Position numbers and translations under genes: made by a program. A stretch of 64,000 nt of DNA from Kryptolebias marmoratus (lineage: Eukaryota > Chordata > Actinopteri > Cyprinodontiformes > Rivulidae). The notes below the pieces were generated by a model. That model searched no databases. It was not told the DNA's origin and saw only the letters and a program-made list of their open reading frames with translations. Below are positions 57,720 to 64,000 of this stretch, one piece after another; position 1 is the first letter of the stretch, and the number at the start of each line of letters is the position of its first letter. The DNA is taken from NCBI RefSeq assembly GCF_001649575.2, contig NC_051439.1:12662754-12726753 (forward strand). Reading direction: 5' to 3'.

Positions 57720-60700
57720 ATGGCAGTGAGTTCTGTCAGTAGGTGTTTTCTGTCGGTATTAAGGACACAGTGTCAGAGCCGCGGGGCTCACGCTCCGGGA
57801 CTGAAGGCAGTCAGCCGGGTGTCTTCTGTTGTGGTTTGTCGAAATGGAGACCTTGAAGGAAGACCCCCAGCTTGGGAAGGAGGAGGTCGGAAAGGCAGCT
57901 CGTCCCTGTTGAGGTCGATGTCTTTGGGTTTGGGGATCTTCGGCGCGGCGCTTCTGGACAGCCGGAAGGACGAGCAGGGAGACACTAAATCACCTGGAGG
58001 CTTTCTTGGACTTATTCTGCCCTCTGCTCGTTGTGCTCAGCCCTTCAAACCCGACAGCCCCCGCTACAGATACAACTTCATAGCAGATGTAGTGGAGAAG
58101 TCCACCCCAGCTGTTGTTTACATTGAAATCATGGGCAGGTGAGGCAAAAAAGTATTCAGCTCTTTAAAACTATCTCTGCAAAACTTTTAAAGAATATTCC
58201 TACTGGAAATACCCATTTGGTCTTTGAGCCTGATATATGTTAATATACTAAATGATAAATTTGGAGTATTAATACAAAGGCACCTTAATAATCAGGAAGT
58301 TGGTGTCATTTAATAGCTTGTTTCACGATTTTCTCTTCATCAGATCTGGCATGTAAATACAGTATGAAGTATGCACAACTAAAGTGCATGTACATAAGAA
58401 ATCTCAAATATAGTTCAAATACTGAGGTTATTTTCAGCACTGATGTGTCACAACAAGTTAGTAAATATTTATCTGATGAAATTAGTCAGTTTCCACCGAA
58501 GAATGTGTCTGATTACACAATAATTTTATGATCGGAAACTGAAATATCCAGTGCATTAATCAGGCTAAAGTCTGATTTTACTATTTATAAATATCCCTAA
58601 CATGACACGGATCATGAAAAAAATATTTATATTTGCTTAAAATGATCAAATAAACCTCTGATTTATGTTGAGTAACTTTAATAATCTGTTGATTATTTTA
58701 AAAAACACATAAACCAAACTATATACAGGGTTCTTATGGAGTTTTGAGGAGTGTGGAGACTTATCCAGGTCTGGAAAAACATAAAAAGGAGTATGGAAAA
58801 CATCTGTATTTCAAGACTAATGCATTTTCTAAAAGATGGAAATCTAGATAAAACAAACAAAAAAAGAACTAATATATGTATTTGTCCACATTTATTGTAT
58901 ATAAAACACTGATAGCTTGTATAACTTGACATAGTTAATGTTTTGGCAAGGCAAATAACATAAACTGCAGTTGTAGGAAGTTGTTGTAAAACCAGTAAGC
59001 TTCATTTTTGTTGTAAAAGAAAAGCTCCTCATATCAAGTCTTACCAACCATAAAAGGGATACAGAAGACAAAGGTCACTGAAGTGACTTTCTATACGACA
59101 TTTTAAAAGTTTAGGAAGTTAAAAAAATGTTTGTTTCCTTTCTTTTCTTTGGATATGATGCATTTTACTTCCAGTCTAAAAGCTGCCTTTGTTCTCTAGC
59201 AGAAATCCATTCTCAGGAAGAGATGTCCCGGTGTCAAACGGCTCGGGTTTCATCGTCAGCAGCGATGGCCTCATCATCACCAACGCTCACGTCGTGGCCA
59301 ACAAGAGAGGAGTCCAGGTGAAGCTCACCAACGGAGACACGTACAGCGCCACCGTGCAGGACGTCGATCCCGAGGCAGACATCGCCACCATCAAAATCAC
59401 CCCAAAGGTCAGCAGAAAATACAGTTTAGTGTTTGTACAAATGAAGGTGGGAGCCGAGGGTTAAGAGTATCACTGTAACAGAATCAGGGAAACAAAATAC
59501 AAATATTAGATGTGGCATAATTAATCGCAGACAGAAAACTAGAGAAATCTGATGGTTCACACTTTTAAAGTCAGGTTGATTCATCAATCAGCGAGTGACA
59601 GCTGTGAGAGCGCTTTTATTGTATTTTACATTTTTAAACTTTGTGTTTATTTTGTGTCCTTGCATTCTTCCTGAGACTTGTTAGATGGCAAAAGCCCCTC
59701 AGATTTACAGGATATAAATTAGTCACAAGATTCAGAAACTTTTTTTACTGTACATAATGTATAAAGTGTTTAGTGTCATCAGTTTGATCCTCCTCTTGTT
59801 TGTCCGGTGAAGAAGGAATGTAGCTTCTAAAATAAGTCTGGTATTCACACAATCTGCAGAAATAGGCTCATGTTTTACCTATTAGGACAAGTAATGTGGT
59901 CTTTAGTTTGACCTGAAATCTGTCCTCCATAATAGATCAGGGAACTCAACCATCAGTCATATTAATGAAGAAAACTTGGGGCAAAGATAAAGTGGGGAGC
60001 TCTGTTCTCGCAATCCCTCATCGTCTCCTCTCTCCTGGCTCGTAGAACCCCCTGCCCACGCTCAAACTCGCTCAGTCGTCCGACGTTCGACAAGGGGAGT
60101 TTGTGGTCGCCATGGGAAGTCCGTTTGCTCTGCGAAACACAATCACGTCAGGGATCGTCAGCTCGGCTCAGAGAGGCAGCAAGGAGCTGGGCCTGTCAAA
60201 CTCCAACATGGAGTACATCCAGACGGACGCAACCATCGATGTGAGTACCTCGAAATTCATCTGTAGATGTTCCTTTAACTCTTTTTAACGGTACTTGCAT
60301 ATTTCTAAATATAAACCTATTAGAGTTGCTCTGCTTCAGTTGTAGTTTGTTTCTTCACGTCAGATGGGACTAATTCTCTAATTCTCTTTGCAGTTTGGGA
60401 ACTCTGGAGGTCCTTTGATTAATCTGGTGAGTCACAGTTCCCGCTGAAGTCTTCATACATACACACATGTATGTATATATAAGAAGTATGAATTGCAGAG
60501 TTACCTGGTTTATACATTACCTGGTCATGAGATCTATTTTCCTTTCACAAACAAACCCTTTGTTTCCTGGACACACCCATCAACACTGATCCTGCTTGTG
60601 GAAAATGTAAATAAACCCTCAGAGCTAAAAGGATAGTTCCGTTTAGCAAACTGACTCGAAACACAAGCAAAACATGTTTTTTGCCATTTAAGAATGTCAA

Positions 60701-61869
60701 TATTTTCACTGTATTTAGGGTATTTTTACCTCAGCCTGTCCTTCCCAGCAGGCATTAAAAGCCACCAGACTCCCTTGACAAATAAAGTAACTTTACCACA
60801 AATAGCTCCCTGGTTTAGTGATTGTTAGTTTTGAATCATGAAATGATGTGGATTATATATGCTGTTTTTGATTTATAGCTAAGCTGGAAGAAGCTAATTT
60901 TGGTAACATGTAGTTCTTGTTTGTAGTTTAAGATTAGGTGAATATTTAACCACATGTTTACAAAATTAGATTAAGTCAAACCCATTTAATTGTCTTTAAC
61001 TTGCCCTGCAGATTTATTGTAGTGAAAACAGTAATGGTGTTATTTTTGGACCACCTGGTTGAATCATCTATTAGTTTTCTGACATCTTTTAAATGAGCTA
61101 CCTCAAACAACATAATTTTTTTACGAATATCTGCTCTCATCAGGACGGGGAAGTCATCGGGATAAACACCATGAAGGTCACTGCAGGGATCTCGTTTGCT
61201 ATTCCCTCTGATCACGTGAGGCGTTTCCTCGATCAAGCGGCAAAAAGAAAAAGTAAGCTTGGACAAAGAATTGACAGCTTTAGGATTTCATTCAGACTGT
61301 CCCTCTTTTTTTTAAAAAAAAAGGTTCTTTATTTTCTCGTCCTTCTTTTAGCTTCCCGGTTTGTTGAATCAGGAACGAAGCCCAGATACATCGGCGTCAT
61401 GATGCTGACGCTGACACCAAGGTAAAAAAAGGCCCGTGGTGTGCAGGAAGCTTGCAGCAGCTGCAGGTGTTTGACGCCATTTTGTTTTTGTTTTTTTGTC
61501 TATTTTAGCATCATTGCTGAGCTGAAGATCAGAGACCGGTCCTTCCCGAACGTGACACACGGTGTCCTGATCCACAGAGTCATCGCCGGCTCACCGGCCA
61601 ACAGGTGAACCGTTTCGCCTCGAGAATGTTTAACGCCCGTGACGTCTTTGGTTACGTACGGATTGCTCATCGACGCATGCTGCTGTCGCACTCGTTTCAG
61701 AGCTGGCATGCTCCCAGGAGATGTGGTGGTGGAGATAAACGGGGTGAAGGTGAAAACCTCGGAGGAGATCTACAAGGCAGTCCGCAGCAGCAGCAGCAAC
61801 ATTGCCCTGCTGGTGCGGAGGGAAAATGAGCTGCTGCAGCTTCGGGTGACTCCTGAATACATCGAGTAA
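57720..61869 (+). CDS. htra2: HTRA2 (OMI), mitochondrial intermembrane-space serine protease
   Basis: Exons: 57720-58138, 59203-59407, 60046-60240, 60394-60426, 61144-61252, 61352-61421, 61509-61604, 61701-61869 (TAA). They total 1296 bases and 431 residues (human 458). The N-terminus is a basic, hydroxylated mitochondrial targeting stretch ([17 protein letters not shown]). A hydrophobic span ([11 protein letters not shown]) follows, then the presumed maturation point before AQPF (106-109). The trypsin-like domain starts at [20 protein letters not shown]. The triad is His169 (TNAHVV), Asp199 (EADIATIK) and Ser277 (GNSGGP). A C-terminal PDZ domain begins near [11 protein letters not shown] and ends [13 protein letters not shown]2 performs protein quality control in the intermembrane space and, when released, antagonises IAPs. 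The catalytic serine sits in a 33-base exon. A TAGCAG tandem acceptor at exon 2 allows insertion of one Ser. It shares a promoter with MIS18BP1 and converges on HIF1A. Confidence 0.96.
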
Positions 61870-62097
61870 CACTGTAAACCTTCATGTCAGCTGTATGAAC
61901 TGATGAACACATTAATGAGGAGAAAAACTGTGAAACCTAATAATAACTGTGGTCAAATGGATTTCCTTTTGACTGAATGTGAGATTTTAATCACTCCAGT
62001 GTAATGATTTTTACTACTACACAGACAGTTATTCCTGCCAGTTTAAGAAATGCTTTTTTTCTTAAAATATTCGTCATTTCTCGAACTGCTCGGCGCA

Positions 62098-62103
62098 TTA
62101 AAT
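62098..62103 (+). terminator. Candidate HTRA2 polyadenylation signal
   Basis: ATTAAA about 230 bases after the HTRA2 stop codon. This is the common variant hexamer; no better AATAAA is nearer on this strand. Confidence 0.4.
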
Positions 62104-62228
62104 AATTTATGCTTGAGTTTTCAGGTCATTTTAATCCTCGCAAACCCAATCTACAACCAAAAAAGAAAAAAGCATCAAGTGTAAAATAAAAATCATCCTT
62201 GAAAACAGTGCACCTTTTTTTAAAGCCA

Positions 62229-62234
62229 TTTATT
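62229..62234 (-). terminator. Candidate HIF1A polyadenylation signal
   Basis: TTTATT on plus (AATAAA on minus) about 1.0 kb beyond the HIF1A stop codon. The interval 62235-63247 is AT-rich, with ATTTA pentamers on the minus strand, consistent with a long, unstable HIF1A-type 3' UTR. No other gene is seen in it. Confidence 0.5.
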
Positions 62235-63247
62235 GTTAAACAGCAAAAAGAAGCATGAGAGACTCAACACTATGGCAAAGAGACATGGTATTAAAATGAC
62301 TACCATTAAGTGAGTAAATAAGTCTGTCAAGTCACAAATCTTGCTATGATGACGATTATGAGCAAAAAAAAAAAAAGATTGATTATTTTTTAAATTGCTT
62401 TGAGCATACGTCACGTGATCGAAGACATGAAGTCGCTTCATGTAAAAAAAAGAAAAAAAAATCCCAATCCTGGATGAGAAAGTAAATAAAAGTGAAAAAG
62501 CTCCTCACAGATTTCACTGAGCCATGAAGCCATACTGAGTACATTTTAAATGTCCCTGGTATATGTACAGTAACACACACTTACAGTAAAATAATAAAGT
62601 GACATGTACTGGACTGCTACACAATTAAACATATTCAGCTCAAAGACCGCTATTAAATGGAGAGAACATTCAAACCTCTTAGGGTTCAAACATGGTTTTT
62701 ACTTTTGGACTAAAGACATCTTTTAAAAGGTACAAGTACTACAACATACAAGTATGGGAGGACAAAAAATAAAATTGTTCATATTCCATTAAATCTACTT
62801 TTAAAAAGGTTTCATATATATTGCTGGTAATATTTAAATTTTTTTCTTCTTAAGAAAATAGAAGTTGTGCGACTGAAGCTTACAATACACTGCTGGCAGT
62901 AGCGCCAGGTTCTGTGGCGACCCGCTGGAGAAGGGTCATCTGTCAAGGCGCTGTGTGCTGAGAGACTCCCCGGAAGAGGAGGGAAAATAAAATAATAAAA
63001 TAAAAAATAAACTATTCAATATCTTAATGATGCCTGAATCCCTTGCACCAAAACCGAGATGCTGCTATGGTGTTTGTCACGGTGGAATGCTGCAAATATC
63101 AAATAATGTGCACAAACAGCAGCCGAACTATAGTCGAAACTCATACTGTAGATACATAAATAAGTGGCAGTGGGGTTGGGTCGGTGGGAGTGACAATGTG
63201 AGGGACTAATTGTAGTGCCCAGTCTAGTCCGGCAGTGAAGTACTGAC

Positions 63248-64000
63248 TCAGTTGACGTGGTCCAGAGCGCGCAGCAGCTCCTCGCCCTGCAGGAGGTACT
63301 GACGACCCTGTAAGGGGGCGTTCACCTCGCAGTCGTAGCTGGTGAGATGCGGCAGGGTGAAGAGGGGGCCGGCGCCGTCCGAAGTGGTGCCGAGCAATCG
63401 ACTCGCCATGTCTTAAGACGTAAAGAGACTGTTATGACAACCTCAATGTCACGCTTTCGGCGACGATTGATCGCAGCAAAGATCTGGTTTACTCACCTGA
63501 AGGGAGTAGAAGTACGGTCGTAGCTGCTCCCGGCTCTGTCGCCTTCAGCTTTTTGCCCTTCTCAAGCTGCTCTTGGGGCAAACTTCCCTGATTTTAAAAA
63601 AACAAACATTAATTACAGATGTTAAAGTTAAGCTCTACAAATGAATTCGATCCTGTTATCAGACAAACCTGCTCAATCATCTCTTTTAATTCGCTCAGTT
63701 TTCTTTTGCGCGGCGTGTTCTGAGCTGCCAGATTTCTGACGGACACGGCTTTCTCCATCTCTGGAGTCCTGCAGCACAACAATAATGGCGTTTATCTAGC
63801 TTTCCATGAAAGTTAAATGAATGTGATATGTTTTAAACAAAAAAAGAAGGTGGCATTTTGGAGATTGTACCTAGCCAAAAGGATGATGGTGGGAGACGGC
63901 GAGCTGACGGGCTCTGAGGAAGCTGTGTGACTGTCAGACGGGCTGAACAGAGAGTTGGGATAGCTGCGGGCTTCCTGTTTGACGAGGACGGGGGAACTTT
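63248..64000 (-). CDS. hif1a: HIF1A, hypoxia-inducible factor 1 alpha (last four exons, C-terminal part)
   Basis: Exons on the minus strand: 64000 (continuing beyond the window) to 63871, 63768-63669, 63587-63497, 63411-63248 (TGA). The visible protein ends with the C-terminal transactivation domain. [16 protein letters not shown] leads into [14 protein letters not shown] and [15 protein letters not shown]. The Asn in CEVNAP, target of the oxygen-sensing hydroxylase FIH, and the preceding Cys are present. [15 protein letters not shown] matches the basic nuclear-localisation region. HIF1A is preferred over EPAS1/HIF2A, which reads CEVNVP and ends differently. The bHLH-PAS and oxygen-dependent degradation domains lie outside the window. 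The paralogue letter cannot be assigned. The final Gln of the human LDQVN end is His here. Confidence 0.93.

Noticed and set aside
63248..64000. EPAS1/HIF2A or HIF3A instead of HIF1A
   Set aside because: The C-terminus reads [14 protein letters not shown] and [15 protein letters not shown], matching HIF1A. EPAS1 has CEVNVP and a different end.

Overview
This is nuclear genomic DNA from a ray-finned (teleost) fish, probably a compact percomorph-type genome. The coding exons are small, with GT-AG introns. The spacers carry fish-type Tc1, hAT-like and LINE debris, many CA/CT/TTTA microsatellites and four assembly gaps. Every gene was identified by reading exon translations against remembered vertebrate families. 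No searches were run.

Layout: (1) 109-5414 (+), the 3' two thirds of EML1 (HELP plus WD40 propellers). (2) 9491-32642 (+), EVL, an Ena/VASP actin regulator, with a 14.8 kb first intron. (3) 36146-40254 (-), DEGS2, a sphingolipid desaturase/hydroxylase, with a broken histone H3 copy in its first intron. (4) 41585-43772 (+), YY1, head-to-head with DEGS2. (5) 45576-50849 (-), TPP1, a lysosomal tripeptidyl peptidase, convergent with YY1. (6) 52079-57122 (-), MIS18BP1/KNL2, a centromere licensing factor. (7) 57720-61869 (+), HTRA2, a mitochondrial protease, head-to-head with MIS18BP1. (8) 63248-64000 (-), the 3' end of HIF1A, convergent with HTRA2.

The order EML1-EVL-DEGS2-YY1 matches human 14q32.2. 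From TPP1 onward the neighbours come from several human chromosomes, so a rearrangement boundary lies between YY1 and TPP1. The genes do not form one pathway. Regulatory structure readable from sequence includes clustered YY1-type motifs in YY1 intron 1, two CLEAR-like E-boxes upstream of TPP1, an NRF1-type palindrome in the MIS18BP1/HTRA2 promoter, and two CTCF-like motifs in EVL introns.

No operon-like, CRISPR or defence system is present, and nothing here looks like a wholly new system. The most interesting items are a CENP-C-like motif and an internal duplication in MIS18BP1, a variant IAP-binding motif in HTRA2, a large Pro/Gln/Ser-rich EVL region, a fold-back MITE with 22-bp perfect terminal repeats in TPP1 intron 2, and the H3 pseudogene. 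Exon coordinates were read by hand from splice consensus and reading phase. Except at assembly gaps and the 3' end of MIS18BP1 exon 1, the phases close exactly.
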